DNA of 64,000 nt from Rhizobium sp. NXC24. Its GTDB lineage: Bacteria; Pseudomonadota; Alphaproteobacteria; Rhizobiales; Rhizobiaceae. The first letter of the stretch is position 1. Each line of letters opens with the position of its first letter. Location of the stretch: positions 1-64,000 of the forward strand of contig NZ_CP024311.1 of NCBI RefSeq assembly GCF_002944315.1. Reading direction: 5' to 3'. Shown in pieces: positions 11,469-20,509 of this stretch. The notes beneath the pieces are model-generated. The model saw only the letters and a list, made by a program, of their open reading frames with translations, did not search any database and was not told the DNA's origin. The translations under genes and the position numbers were made by a program.

Positions 11469-11768
11469 CTATACCCCGCTTGCGTCCGCAGTCCAGACCA
11501 CGTCGAGCTCTTCGCGGAAGGCAAATCGCTTGAGGTGATCGGCCACCACATTCTGCATGCGCTCGAGGTCCTGCGGATTTTCGACGTGCAGGGTCATCAG
11601 CAAAGCGGAAGCATCGGCCGAAAACTCGACGGAGGTTTCGGGGCTGAACGGCACTTTGCCGGCGGTTTCGTTGAATTCGACGATGAATTTGTGACTCCAG
11701 TGCTTGCAAAGCTGCTGCAGATAGCGACTGGCATGGTCGGTTTTCACGGAAGAAACGGAAGTAGGCAT
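11469..11768 (-). CDS. DUF2218 protein
   Basis: 99-residue protein matching the DUF2218 family: SVKTDHASRYLQQLCKHW near the start, then FSADASALLMTLHVENPQDLERMQNVVADHLKRFAFRE. The family is short and of unknown biochemical role; homologues often sit beside metal or siderophore-related genes, which is not the case here. The frame continues upstream without a stop, but MPTSVSSVKTD at 11768 is the natural start. It precedes the nitroreductase on the same strand by ~80 bp. Confidence 0.8.
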   Translation of the reverse strand: MPTSVSSVKTDHASRYLQQLCKHWSHKFIVEFNETAGKVPFSPETSVEFSADASALLMTLHVENPQDLERMQNVVADHLKRFAFREELDVVWTADASGV

Positions 11769-11922
11769 AGGGGGCTCCGATAACTGGAATATAGGAGGCA
11801 AGTTTATAGTCGTATCCGGCGCTGCCCGGTAGACAGTCTGTTTCAACATTACGTTATTTCGGTGAAATCCGATTTCGCTATGATCGCGCCCAACAGAACG
11901 CGCGCGAATTGGAGACAGAACC

Positions 11923-12876
11923 TTGCTGGTGAACGGAAAGTGGATGGAAGACTGGCAGCCCGTCCAGGCCAAGGATGAAAAGGGCGGCTTCGTTCGCCAG
12001 ACATCGAGCTTCCGCAATTGGGTGACATCGGATGGGCGACCAGGCCCGACGGGTGAGGGTGGTTTTGCAGCCGAAGCCGGCCGTTACCATCTCTATGTCG
12101 CGCTGATCTGCCCCTGGGCTTCGCGCACGCTCATCGGCCGCAAGCTGAAGGGTTTGGAAGAGGTCATTTCCGTATCGGTGGTCGAGCCGGCCTTGAGCAA
12201 GCAAGGCTGGCGGTTCGGCGATTACCCCGGCGCGACCGACGATCCGGTCAACGGCGCCAGCTATGTGCACGAAATCTATACGAAGGCCGATCCGCTCTTC
12301 TCCGGCCGCGCCACCGTGCCGGTGCTTTGGGACAAGCGGAAGGGCACGATCGTCAACAACGAATCCGCTGATATTCTGCGCATGTTGAACGACGGTTTCG
12401 GCGATCTCGCCAGCCATGCGATCGATCTTTATCCGGCCGGCCGGCGCGAAGATATCGATGCTTTCAGCGCCCGCATCTATCCGGTCCTCAACAATGGCGT
12501 CTACCGCACCGGTTTCGCGACGACACAGATCGCCTATGAAGAAGCCTTCCGCGATGTGTTCGATTGCCTCGATTGGGTTGAAGGCGAACTGGAGGGCAAG
12601 GACTTCCTCTTCGCCGAGCACCCGACCGAGAGCGACATCAGGCTTTTCGTGACCCTCGTTCGCTTCGATCTTGCCTATCACGGCCTGTTCAAATGCAATC
12701 TCCGCCGCCTGTCGGACTATGCCAACCTCCAGGCCTTCTGCCGTCGCATGCTCGATTGGCCCGGCATCGCCGAGACCGTCAGCTTCGACCATATCAAGCG
12801 CGGCTATTACTCCATCGCGGCACTCAATCCGACTGGAATTGTGCCGGCTGGCCCTGCGCTCGACGAGCTTTTCTGA
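11923..12876 (+). CDS. yqjG: Glutathionyl-hydroquinone reductase (YqjG/ECM4-type GST)
   Basis: Omega/xi-class glutathione transferase that reduces glutathionyl-hydroquinones. The diagnostic CPWA motif has the catalytic Cys at residue 63 in LICPWASRTL, and DDPVNGASYVHEIY follows. Length 317 aa fits. The start is taken as TTG 11923 with GGAG 8 bp upstream; GTG 11929 is possible. Confidence 0.9.
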   Translation: MLVNGKWMEDWQPVQAKDEKGGFVRQTSSFRNWVTSDGRPGPTGEGGFAAEAGRYHLYVALICPWASRTLIGRKLKGLEEVISVSVVEPALSKQGWRFGDYPGATDDPVNGASYVHEIYTKADPLFSGRATVPVLWDKRKGTIVNNESADILRMLNDGFGDLASHAIDLYPAGRREDIDAFSARIYPVLNNGVYRTGFATTQIAYEEAFRDVFDCLDWVEGELEGKDFLFAEHPTESDIRLFVTLVRFDLAYHGLFKCNLRRLSDYANLQAFCRRMLDWPGIAETVSFDHIKRGYYSIAALNPTGIVPAGPALDELF

Positions 12877-12939
12877 TACTCGACCGCCTCAGAAAACCGG
12901 TCTAAGGTCGCCTCGTTCTGACGAAGTGTGGAGGCGGTC

Positions 12940-14358
12940 ATGGATTGGGAGGAGTTTCGGCGCTGGTCGGAAAAGGCGGCGGATTGGGGGGCGGACTATC
13001 GCGCATCGCTCCGCGACCGGCCGGTGCGGGCCCAGACGAAGCCCGGCGAAATCGCAGCGCATATCGCGGATTCTCCGCCCGAATCCGGCGAAGCGATGGA
13101 GGATATCTTCAAGGATTTTGAGGATATCCTCGTTCCCGGCATGACGCACTGGCAGCACCCGCGCTTCTTCGCCTATTTCCCCGCCAATGCCGCCCCGGTC
13201 TCGGTCGTCGCCGAATATCTCGTCAGCGCGATCGCCGCCCAATGCATGCTCTGGCAGACCTCGCCTTCCGCCACCGAGCTGGAAACCAAGGTAGTCGACT
13301 GGCTGCGCCAGGCACTTGGATTGCCCGAGGGCTTCACCGGCGTCATCCAGGATTCCGCCTCGACGGCGACGCTGGCAGCGGTTCTGGTCATGCGCGAACG
13401 AGCGCTCGGCTGGCAGGGCAACAGTCAAGGGCTTGCGGCGAACAAAACCATCCGCATCTATTCCACCGATCAGGTCCATACGTCGATCGATCGCGCCATC
13501 TGGATATCCGGCATCGGCTCGGAGAACCTGGTCCGTATCCCTTCCATCGGCCCGAACCACGCTATGGATACCGAGGCGCTCGCTGCTGCGATCGAACAGG
13601 ATCGCGCGGCGGGCCTGCTGCCGGCCGGCGTCATCGCGTGTGTTGGCGGCACGAGTATCGGCGGCTGCGATGATATTGCAGCGGTCGCCGAAGTCGCACA
13701 CGCCCAAGGGCTCTATGTGCATGTCGACGCAGCCTGGGCCGGCTCGGCCATGATCTGCCCCGAATTCCGGGCGTTGTGGCAGGGCGTCGAACAGGCCGAT
13801 TCCATCGTCTTCAATCCGCATAAATGGCTTGGTGCGCAGTTCGATTGCTCCGTGCAGTTCATCCGCGAGCCGGAATCCCTTGTGCGGACGCTGGCAATTC
13901 ATCCGGAATTTCTGCGCACCCATGGTCACGATGGTATCATCAATTATTCCGAATGGTCCGTGCCGCTCGGTCGCCGCTTCCGCGCGCTGAAACTCTGGTT
14001 CCTGTTGCGCTATCACGGTCTCGAAGGCCTGCGCACGATGATCCGCAACCATGTTGCCTGGTCCGAGACCCTGGCAAAACGTCTGGCCGCCGAGCCGGAT
14101 TTCGAGATCGTCACCAAGCCGTTCCTGTCGCTCTTCTCCTTCGATCACAAGGCACCCGCCGGCATCGAGCAGGAAAGCCATACCCAGCGCCTGATTGCCG
14201 CCATCAACAATGATGGCCGCATCTATCTGACGCAGACGCGGGTCGATGGCAGGCTGGTCATTCGCTTTCAGGCCGGACAGTTCGAGACGACGGCGGAAGA
14301 TGTCGATATCGCCTTTGCCACCATTGTCGAAATCGCGCGCTCCTTGCCATCGTCATAG
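12940..14358 (+). CDS. PLP-dependent group II decarboxylase (aromatic-L-amino-acid decarboxylase type)
   Basis: 472-residue fold-type I PLP enzyme. The cofactor site is HVDAAWAGSA (Asp 263) and the Schiff-base Lys is in FNPHKWLG (Lys 295). The N-terminal HPRFFAYFPANAAPVSVVAE is typical of tyrosine/tryptophan/DOPA decarboxylases. The ATG at 12940 has a GAGGCGG element 3 bp upstream; the earlier GTG 12928 overlaps that site. The substrate cannot be told by eye. Confidence 0.88.
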   Translation: MDWEEFRRWSEKAADWGADYRASLRDRPVRAQTKPGEIAAHIADSPPESGEAMEDIFKDFEDILVPGMTHWQHPRFFAYFPANAAPVSVVAEYLVSAIAAQCMLWQTSPSATELETKVVDWLRQALGLPEGFTGVIQDSASTATLAAVLVMRERALGWQGNSQGLAANKTIRIYSTDQVHTSIDRAIWISGIGSENLVRIPSIGPNHAMDTEALAAAIEQDRAAGLLPAGVIACVGGTSIGGCDDIAAVAEVAHAQGLYVHVDAAWAGSAMICPEFRALWQGVEQADSIVFNPHKWLGAQFDCSVQFIREPESLVRTLAIHPEFLRTHGHDGIINYSEWSVPLGRRFRALKLWFLLRYHGLEGLRTMIRNHVAWSETLAKRLAAEPDFEIVTKPFLSLFSFDHKAPAGIEQESHTQRLIAAINNDGRIYLTQTRVDGRLVIRFQAGQFETTAEDVDIAFATIVEIARSLPSS

Positions 14359-14422
14359 GAACGCCGTTGTTCCGGTGCAGGCGGGCGAGACATGTTAGGC
14401 CAGAAATCGATGGGTGACACTG

Positions 14423-14439
14423 ATGAATAATTCGTTCAT
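14423..14439. promoter_or_regulatory. Small inverted repeat upstream of the FAH-family gene
   Basis: ATGAA (14423-14427) and TTCAT (14435-14439) flank a 7-bp AT-rich spacer about 50 bp before the next start. It could be an operator; arms are short and no regulator is adjacent. Confidence 0.25.
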
Positions 14440-14487
14440 ATATGGTGAAACCAATCTCATCTTTGAAAATGCAGGGAAGGAAGACCT

Positions 14488-15330
14488 ATGAAATTGTTGC
14501 GTGTTGGCGATGCCGGCAAGGAAAAGCCGGCGCTTCTGGATAGCGACGGCAAGATCCGCGATCTCTCCGCTCACGTCGCCGATATCGGCGGCGAGGCGAT
14601 TTCGCCTGCCGGCCTGGCGAAGATCGCCGCGCTCGATCCGAAGAGCCTGCCGGAATTGGCGGAAGGCCGTATCGGCGCTTGCGTCGCCGGCACCGGCAAG
14701 TTCATCTGCATCGGCCTGAACTTCTCCGACCATGCCGCCGAAACCGGCGCCACCGTGCCGCCGGAGCCGATCATCTTCATGAAGGCAACTTCTGCCATCG
14801 TCGGCCCGAACGACAACGTGCTGATCCCACGCGGCTCGGAAAAGACCGATTGGGAAGTCGAGCTCGGCGTGGTCATCGGCAAGACCGCGAAATACGTCAG
14901 CGAGGCCGACGCATTGGATTATGTCGCCGGTTACTGCGTTTCCCACGACGTCTCCGAACGCGGCTTCCAGACTGAGCGTTCGGGACAGTGGACCAAGGGC
15001 AAGTCCTGCGACACCTTCGGCCCGATCGGCCCCTGGCTCGTCACCAAGGACGAAGTCGCCGATCCGCAGAAGCTTGGCATGTGGCTGAAGGTCAACGGCC
15101 AGATGATGCAGAACGGCTCGACCAAGACCATGGTCTATGGCGTCGCCTACCTCGTCTCGTATCTCAGCCAGTTCATGTCGCTGCATCCGGGCGATGTCAT
15201 CTCCACGGGCACGCCTCCGGGCGTCGGCATGGGCATGAAGCCGCCGCAATATCTGAAGCCCGGCGACGTCGTCGAGCTCGGCATGGAAGGTCTCGGCACG
15301 CAGCGTCAAACCTTCCTGGCTGACGCTTGA
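14488..15330 (+). CDS. Fumarylacetoacetate hydrolase-family protein
   Basis: 280 aa with the FAH C-terminal fold: CIGLNFSDHAAETG, then WEVELGVVIGK providing acidic metal ligands, and GDVISTGTPPGVGMG. Related enzymes include ureidoglycolate lyase, acylpyruvase and 2-keto-3-deoxy-fuconate hydrolases. The closest annotated relatives are often called ureidoglycolate lyase, but no purine or fucose genes are nearby, so specificity is left open. It is followed by a clear terminator. Confidence 0.88.
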   Translation: MKLLRVGDAGKEKPALLDSDGKIRDLSAHVADIGGEAISPAGLAKIAALDPKSLPELAEGRIGACVAGTGKFICIGLNFSDHAAETGATVPPEPIIFMKATSAIVGPNDNVLIPRGSEKTDWEVELGVVIGKTAKYVSEADALDYVAGYCVSHDVSERGFQTERSGQWTKGKSCDTFGPIGPWLVTKDEVADPQKLGMWLKVNGQMMQNGSTKTMVYGVAYLVSYLSQFMSLHPGDVISTGTPPGVGMGMKPPQYLKPGDVVELGMEGLGTQRQTFLADA

Positions 15331-15375
15331 TGAACGTGCACGATCAGGAACTTTAACGTTTTGAGACCATTATTG

Positions 15376-15405
15376 ATGCCGGAGAGACGATTCTCCGGCA
15401 TTTTT
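15376..15405 (+). terminator. Terminator after the FAH-family gene
   Basis: Perfect 10-bp stem ATGCCGGAGA (15376-15385) with TCTCCGGCAT (15392-15401), 6-nt loop, then TTTTT. Confidence 0.88.
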
Positions 15406-15538
15406 ACATGCGCAAGATTCCGAAAGGGTTATGTTGCCCTGCAACAAAAACTGATAGTCTCAACAGAAAGAGCTTCATGGACGAGGCGCGCGCTGGGGGT
15501 AGCGTTCTCGTCTGATCACCTCGAAAGGTAATGATTTT

Positions 15539-16813
15539 ATGTTTTATCAGCTTTATGAACTCAATCATGCCGCCCTCGCACCCTTCCGCGCCGCTGCCGA
15601 CATGATGCGCCTGGCCTATGCCAATCCGCTAAACCCTCTGTCCCATACGATGCTTGGCCGCACGTTGACGGCAAGTCTCGAAGTCTTCGAGCGCACCACC
15701 CGCCGCTACGGCAAGCCGGAATTCGGCCTGCCTGAAACCTCGATCGAAGGAAAGCCGGTCTCGGTCTACGAAAAGATCGTCTGGAACAAGCCCTTCTGCA
15801 ATCTCATCCATTTCGAGCGCAGCCTGCCCGCCGGCCATGGCAGCGATCCGCGCATCCTGATTGTCGCGCCGATGTCGGGTCACTATGCGACGCTGCTGCG
15901 CGGGACGGTAGAAGCGCTGCTACCTAATGCCGATATCTACATCACCGATTGGATCGATGCCCGCATGGTGCCGATGACCGAAGGCACCTTCGATCTGGAA
16001 GATTACATCGATTACGTCATCGAGATGCTGCATCATCTCGGGCCGGACACCCATGTCATTGCCGTCTGTCAGCCCTCCGTGCCGGTCCTGGCCGCAGCCG
16101 CGGTGATGGAAGCGGCCGGCGATCCGCTGTCGCCCTCGTCGATGACGCTGATGGGTGGTCCGATCGACACGCGCATCAACCCGACGGCAGTAAACCAGCT
16201 TGCCAAGGACAGGCCGCTCGAATGGTTCGCCGACAATGTCGTCATGAACGTGCCCTGGCCGCAGCCGGGCTTCATGCGCCCGGTCTATCCCGGTTTCCTG
16301 CAGCTCTCCGGCTTCATGTCGATGAACCTCGACCGGCACATGATCGCGCATAAGGACTTCTTCATGCACCTCGTCAAGAACGACGGCGAGCCGGAGAAGC
16401 ACCGCGATTTCTATGACGAATATCTGGCGGTCATGGATCTGACGGCGGAATTCTACCTGCAGACCGTCGATCAGGTGTTCATGAAGCACGCGCTGCCGAA
16501 GGGTGAGCTGACGCACCGCGGCCAGCGCGTCGATCCGACGGCGATCCGTAATGTCGCCCTGCTGACAGTCGAAGGCGAAAACGACGACATTTCCGGTGTC
16601 GGTCAAACCAAGGCGGCGCAGACCATCTGCACCAACATTCCCGACGATATGCGGATGCACTACCTGCAGCCGGATGTCGGCCATTACGGCGTCTTCAACG
16701 GTTCGCGTTTCCGTCGCGAAATCGCGCCGCGCATCGTCGCTTTCACCCGCGAACATAGCCGCACCGGAAAGCCAGTGGTCAAGCGTGTGATCAAGGGCGG
16801 CAAATCTGCCTGA
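15539..16813 (+). CDS. phaZ: Intracellular poly(3-hydroxybutyrate) depolymerase
   Basis: Mobilises stored polyhydroxybutyrate granules. 424-residue alpha/beta-hydrolase of the intracellular PhaZ type, in which the nucleophile is Cys: VIAVCQPS (Cys 177). The conserved N terminus MFYQLYELNHAALAPFRAAA is characteristic. PHB turnover matters for rhizobial carbon balance; no phaC or phasin gene is close. A ~200-bp upstream gap holds the previous terminator and no other obvious feature. Confidence 0.93.
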   Translation: MFYQLYELNHAALAPFRAAADMMRLAYANPLNPLSHTMLGRTLTASLEVFERTTRRYGKPEFGLPETSIEGKPVSVYEKIVWNKPFCNLIHFERSLPAGHGSDPRILIVAPMSGHYATLLRGTVEALLPNADIYITDWIDARMVPMTEGTFDLEDYIDYVIEMLHHLGPDTHVIAVCQPSVPVLAAAAVMEAAGDPLSPSSMTLMGGPIDTRINPTAVNQLAKDRPLEWFADNVVMNVPWPQPGFMRPVYPGFLQLSGFMSMNLDRHMIAHKDFFMHLVKNDGEPEKHRDFYDEYLAVMDLTAEFYLQTVDQVFMKHALPKGELTHRGQRVDPTAIRNVALLTVEGENDDISGVGQTKAAQTICTNIPDDMRMHYLQPDVGHYGVFNGSRFRREIAPRIVAFTREHSRTGKPVVKRVIKGGKSA

Positions 16814-16971
16814 AATTGCAAATAATTAGCTTTTGTTGAATTATTGGGCCGGATTCAAGGGCTTGTCCGATTTTCCCGGCAAAAGCCATTGAAGGCTCAC
16901 GAAGAGGTTACCATCTCGATTCCAGCGGTTCGGCATGTGGCCGGGCCGCCTTACTGCGAGGATACCTCACG

Positions 16972-17412
16972 ATGAACCACCAGTCAGCATTGCTTCGCCC
17001 GGATTGGACTCCGGCTACCATTGCCCTGATGATACTTGGCTTCGTGGTCTTCTGGCCTCTGGGTCTCGCCATGCTTGCCTATATTCTCTTCGGCGAACGC
17101 CTGAGAGATTTCAAACGGGATGTGAACCAGAAGGCCGACGGCATGTTTGCCGGCTGCGGCCGCCACCGCGGCCGTTATCGCCAGCATTTTTCCACCGGCA
17201 ATGTCGCCTTCGACGATTGGCGCCGGGCAGAGCTGGAGCGCCTCGAAGAGGAGCGCCGCAAACTCGATGAAATGCGTGCCGAGTTCGACACCTACGTCCG
17301 CGAACTGCGCCGCGCCAAGGATCAGGAAGAGTTCGACCGTTTCATGCGCGACCGTAACAACGTCAAGCGCAACGATGACAACGGCCCGGCTTCCGAATTT
17401 AAAACGCCGTAA
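16972..17412 (+). CDS. DUF2852 membrane protein
   Basis: 146-residue DUF2852 protein. One hydrophobic segment (about residues 15-40, around ALMILGFVVFWPLGLAMLAYI), then a Gly/His/Arg-rich patch and a strongly charged predicted coiled coil (about 80-130). Function unknown. The ~160-bp upstream gap shows nothing I can assign. Confidence 0.82.
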   Translation: MNHQSALLRPDWTPATIALMILGFVVFWPLGLAMLAYILFGERLRDFKRDVNQKADGMFAGCGRHRGRYRQHFSTGNVAFDDWRRAELERLEEERRKLDEMRAEFDTYVRELRRAKDQEEFDRFMRDRNNVKRNDDNGPASEFKTP

Positions 17413-17434
17413 TTACAACAGCTTTTCCAGTCAG

Positions 17435-17461
17435 AACCGGCATCCGGCGATGCCGGTTTTT
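17435..17461 (+). terminator. Terminator after the DUF2852 gene
   Basis: Stem AACCGGCAT (17435-17443) with ATGCCGGTT (17450-17458), then a T-rich tail. Confidence 0.85.
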
Positions 17462-17502
17462 CTTTGCCAGAAACCCCAGCGAATCGCATAAAACTGCTTT
17501 TC

Positions 17503-18264
17503 ATGTTTCCGCTTTCGTCCAGATCCCGCCGACCTGTTCCCAAGCCGCCCGCGCCGGAAACGCGCACCTTGGACGTGGCCGGGCGGCTGATGCCCCTGAC
17601 GATCCGTCAGCATGAGCGCGCAACGCGGATCACGCTCAGGATCGAGCCCGGCGGACGGGCGCTGAAGATGACCATTCCGCGCGGCCTCGCCGCCCGCGAG
17701 GTCAATGCCTTCCTCGACCGGCATCAGGGCTGGCTGCTGACCAAGCTTGCGAAATTCTCCACCCAGGCAAATCTTCAGAGCGGCAGCGAAATCCTCCTGC
17801 GCGGTATCCGCCATCGCATCGAGCATACCGGCAGCCTGCGCGGCCTGACCGAGGCTGTCAACGCCGATGGTTTGCCAGTGCTGCGTGTCAGCGGCCTGCC
17901 GGAACATGCCGGCCGGCGCATCGCCACCTTCCTCAAGAAGGAGGCCCGCGCCGATCTGGAAAAGCTGGTGGCGTTGCACGCGAAAGCGATCCGCGCCACG
18001 GTCTCCTCCATCAGCATGAAGGATACCCGCAGCCGCTGGGGTTCCTGCTCCTCGGGCGGAAATCTGAGCTTCTCCTGGCGCATCGTCATGGCGCCGCCGC
18101 TGGTGATCGACTATCTCGCCGCCCACGAGGTCGCGCACCTACGCGAAATGAACCACGGCCCGCGCTTCTGGGCCCTCTGCCGCAAGCTCTGCCCCGACAT
18201 GGACGAAGCCAAGGCCTGGCTGAAGCGTCATGGCAGCCAGCTGCACGCGATCGATTTTGATTGA
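17503..18264 (+). CDS. YgjP-like (DUF45/M48-type) zinc metallopeptidase
   Basis: 253 aa. The zinc site HEVAH (His 208, Glu 209, His 212) with a further His at 218 (MNHGPRFW) follows the family motif RSRWGSCSSGGNLSFSWRI. Relatives are UPF0758/YgjP-like SprT-fold hydrolases without a firm role; some lie with restriction systems, but not here. ATG 17503 is used because the upstream TTG at 17464 falls just beyond the preceding terminator and adds unlikely residues. Confidence 0.85.
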   Translation: MFPLSSRSRRPVPKPPAPETRTLDVAGRLMPLTIRQHERATRITLRIEPGGRALKMTIPRGLAAREVNAFLDRHQGWLLTKLAKFSTQANLQSGSEILLRGIRHRIEHTGSLRGLTEAVNADGLPVLRVSGLPEHAGRRIATFLKKEARADLEKLVALHAKAIRATVSSISMKDTRSRWGSCSSGGNLSFSWRIVMAPPLVIDYLAAHEVAHLREMNHGPRFWALCRKLCPDMDEAKAWLKRHGSQLHAIDFD

Positions 18265-18292
18265 GCAGGCCGCGGAAGGCGGCTGAACTTCC

Positions 18293-18736
18293 TCATTCGA
18301 CGGCGTTGTCAGGCGCAGCAATGCGGATGGGACGTGTTCCAATCTGCGCGCCGGTTGCCCGGTCGATGGTGACGGGATCGATTTCGGTACCCGTCTCGGC
18401 GTCGAAAAACCGGGTCACATCATTGCAGGGGCGATGCTTCCGTCCCCATGCTCCAATCGCAAACAGCACGGGAAGGAAGTCCTGGCCCGCCTCTGTCAGC
18501 ACGTATTCATCGCGCGGAGGCCGCTCCGAGTAGCGTCGCTTTTCCAGCAGACCATCTTCCGTAAGCGCGGCCAGTCGGGCAGTCAGCATTGTCGGCGCGA
18601 TGCCAAGGCTCTTGCGGAATTCGTCAAAGCGAGTGAGCCCCGTATGGGCGTCCCGCATGATCAGCATGCTCCACGCATCGCCTACCAATGCAAGGCTGCG
18701 GGCGATGAGGCATGGCTGGTTCGAAAGATTCTTCAT
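18293..18736 (-). CDS. HxlR-family winged-helix regulator
   Basis: 147 aa. CLIARSLALVGDAWSMLIMRDA at the N terminus and RFDEFRKSLGIAPTMLTARL in the recognition helix are typical of HxlR/YodB-type redox- or electrophile-responsive repressors; the HxlR N-terminal Cys is present (PCLIARSL). Start at ATG 18736 fits the family; the frame runs upstream to 18808 through the intergenic region. It is divergent from an SDR gene, which it probably controls. Confidence 0.88.
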   Translation of the reverse strand: MKNLSNQPCLIARSLALVGDAWSMLIMRDAHTGLTRFDEFRKSLGIAPTMLTARLAALTEDGLLEKRRYSERPPRDEYVLTEAGQDFLPVLFAIGAWGRKHRPCNDVTRFFDAETGTEIDPVTIDRATGAQIGTRPIRIAAPDNAVE

Positions 18737-18748
18737 GTCGATATCTTT

Positions 18749-18778
18749 TTGATAGTGACTTACTACTGAATTGATAGT
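18749..18778. promoter_or_regulatory. Candidate HxlR operator region
   Basis: Direct repeats TTGATAGT at 18749-18756 and 18771-18778, 22 bp apart (two helical turns), in the 89-bp gap between the divergent HxlR and SDR genes. By-eye call from context. Confidence 0.5.
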
Positions 18779-18825
18779 AACAGGTTGTTCGTTGATGTTC
18801 CATGCCAAAATGAAAGCAGAGACAG

Positions 18826-19641
18826 ATGAGCAAGATAGAAAGCGGCGTCGCCCTGGTTACGGGCGCTTCCTCCGGTATCGGGTTGGTGACTGCGCAAGCG
18901 TTGCGACGCGCTGGATACAGAGTGTTTGGAACCAGCCGCAAGCCCATGCCGGATACTCCGGACGGAGTTGCCATGCTGGTATGCGACGTTACCGACGAGG
19001 AATCGGTGCAAAGGGCGGTAGATGAGATATTCGCCCGCGCAGGACGGATCGATCTTCTCGTCAACAATGCCGGGATCGGATTGCTTGGCGGAGCCGAGGA
19101 ATCCTCTGCCGCGCAGGCGAAGGCTCTGTTCGAGGTGAACTTTTTCGGCGTCCTGCGGATGACGAATGCAATCCTTCCAGTGATGAGACGTCAGCGCAAA
19201 GGCAGGATCATCAACATGAGTTCCATCCTTGGGCTGATCCCCGCTCCCTATAACGCGCTTTACGCATCGACCAAGCACGCGATCGAGGGCTATTCCGAAT
19301 CCCTTGACCACGAGGTCCGAACACAAGGCATCCGTGTCGTGCTCGTGGAGCCCGGTGTCACCCGTACGTCCTTCGAGGAGAACCTGACGCGACCGGATCA
19401 TCCGCTTCCGTTATACGATACGGCTCGCACCAATGCAGAGAAACTGATGCGCGAGATTATTGGGACGGGTGATGCGCCGGAGGTCGTCGCCGGCATGGTG
19501 CTGAAAGCCGCGAGCGCCGCATCGCCGAAGAGACGCTACACTGCAGGCAAGGCAGCGGGACAGATCCGTTTCATACGCCGCTTCCTGCCGGAGTCTTTCG
19601 TCGACAAGAACCTTCGCAAGTTTAGCAGACTTCCCGCCTGA
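18826..19641 (+). CDS. Short-chain dehydrogenase/reductase (classical SDR)
   Basis: 271 aa. Cofactor motif TGASSGIG (residues 12-19), NNAG (80-83), catalytic Ser in INMSS and YASTK (Tyr 146, Lys 150). The Arg after the beta-2 strand (GTSRKP) suggests NADP(H). The substrate is unknown. Likely under the divergent HxlR regulator, as is common for quinone- or aldehyde-responsive oxidoreductases. Confidence 0.9.
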   Translation: MSKIESGVALVTGASSGIGLVTAQALRRAGYRVFGTSRKPMPDTPDGVAMLVCDVTDEESVQRAVDEIFARAGRIDLLVNNAGIGLLGGAEESSAAQAKALFEVNFFGVLRMTNAILPVMRRQRKGRIINMSSILGLIPAPYNALYASTKHAIEGYSESLDHEVRTQGIRVVLVEPGVTRTSFEENLTRPDHPLPLYDTARTNAEKLMREIIGTGDAPEVVAGMVLKAASAASPKRRYTAGKAAGQIRFIRRFLPESFVDKNLRKFSRLPA

Positions 19642-19834
19642 TCACTTGATCGTCGGGCGGCACTCAAGGTCCGACGGTCATTATTTGGAAACGAAAGCTA
19701 GTTCTCATGAAGCATTGCTTGGGTGCGCCCTACGCCGATGAGCCCATGCTGCCCATTGCTTCCGAACAGCGTAAAATTCCCCGCGCGTCGCCTTTAGGCT
19801 CGACTCTTTTGCAATTTCATGTCACTTCGCTGCC

Positions 19835-20509
19835 ATGAACCCCGATGTCAAAATTTGTGGCCTGAAGACGCCGGAAGCGGTGGACCGCGCTCTGGAGCGC
19901 GGGGCTACCCATATCGGTTTTATTTTCTTCGAAAAGAGCCCGCGCTATATCGAGCCCGATCTGGCCGGACAACTGGCGGAACGCGCGCGCGGCAAGGCGA
20001 AGATCGTTGCCGTCACGGTCAATCCCACGAATGACGATCTCGACGAGATCATGTCGCTGGTGAAGCCGGATATGCTGCAGCTCCATGGCAGTGAAAGCCC
20101 GGAGCGTGTGCTGACGATCAAAGCGGTCTATAATGTCCCCGTCATGAAGGCCATGGCGGTGCGCGATGCCGGCGATCTGAAGCGGGTGGAATCCTATATC
20201 GGCATTGCCGACCGGTTCCTGTTCGATGCTAAGCCGCCGGCCGGTTCGGAGCTGCCGGGCGGAAACGGCGTGTCCTTCGATTGGAGCCTGATGAGCTGGC
20301 TCGACGATCGGGTGGATTACATGCTGTCTGGCGGTGTGAACAAGGACAATGTCGCTGAGGCGCTGGCATCCACCAAGGCCACGGGTATCGATCTTTCCTC
20401 CGCCCTCGAAAGTGCGCCGGGCGTGAAGGATCTCGGGAAGATCGACCAGTTTTTCGACGCTTTTACAGAAGCATGTCTGCCGGAACCGGCAGCAGGGAGT
20501 AGAGAGTGA
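19835..20509 (+). CDS. trpF: Phosphoribosylanthranilate isomerase
   Basis: Third step of tryptophan synthesis from anthranilate. KICGLK with the catalytic Cys near the N terminus, then [11 protein letters not shown] and [10 protein letters not shown] at the C-terminal phosphate site. 224 aa. Heads the trpFBA run; trpC, trpD and trpE are not in the window, as usual for rhizobia where the pathway is split. The ~190-bp upstream gap has no leader peptide or attenuator that I can see. Confidence 0.95.
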   Translation: MNPDVKICGLKTPEAVDRALERGATHIGFIFFEKSPRYIEPDLAGQLAERARGKAKIVAVTVNPTNDDLDEIMSLVKPDMLQLHGSESPERVLTIKAVYNVPVMKAMAVRDAGDLKRVESYIGIADRFLFDAKPPAGSELPGGNGVSFDWSLMSWLDDRVDYMLSGGVNKDNVAEALASTKATGIDLSSALESAPGVKDLGKIDQFFDAFTEACLPEPAAGSRE

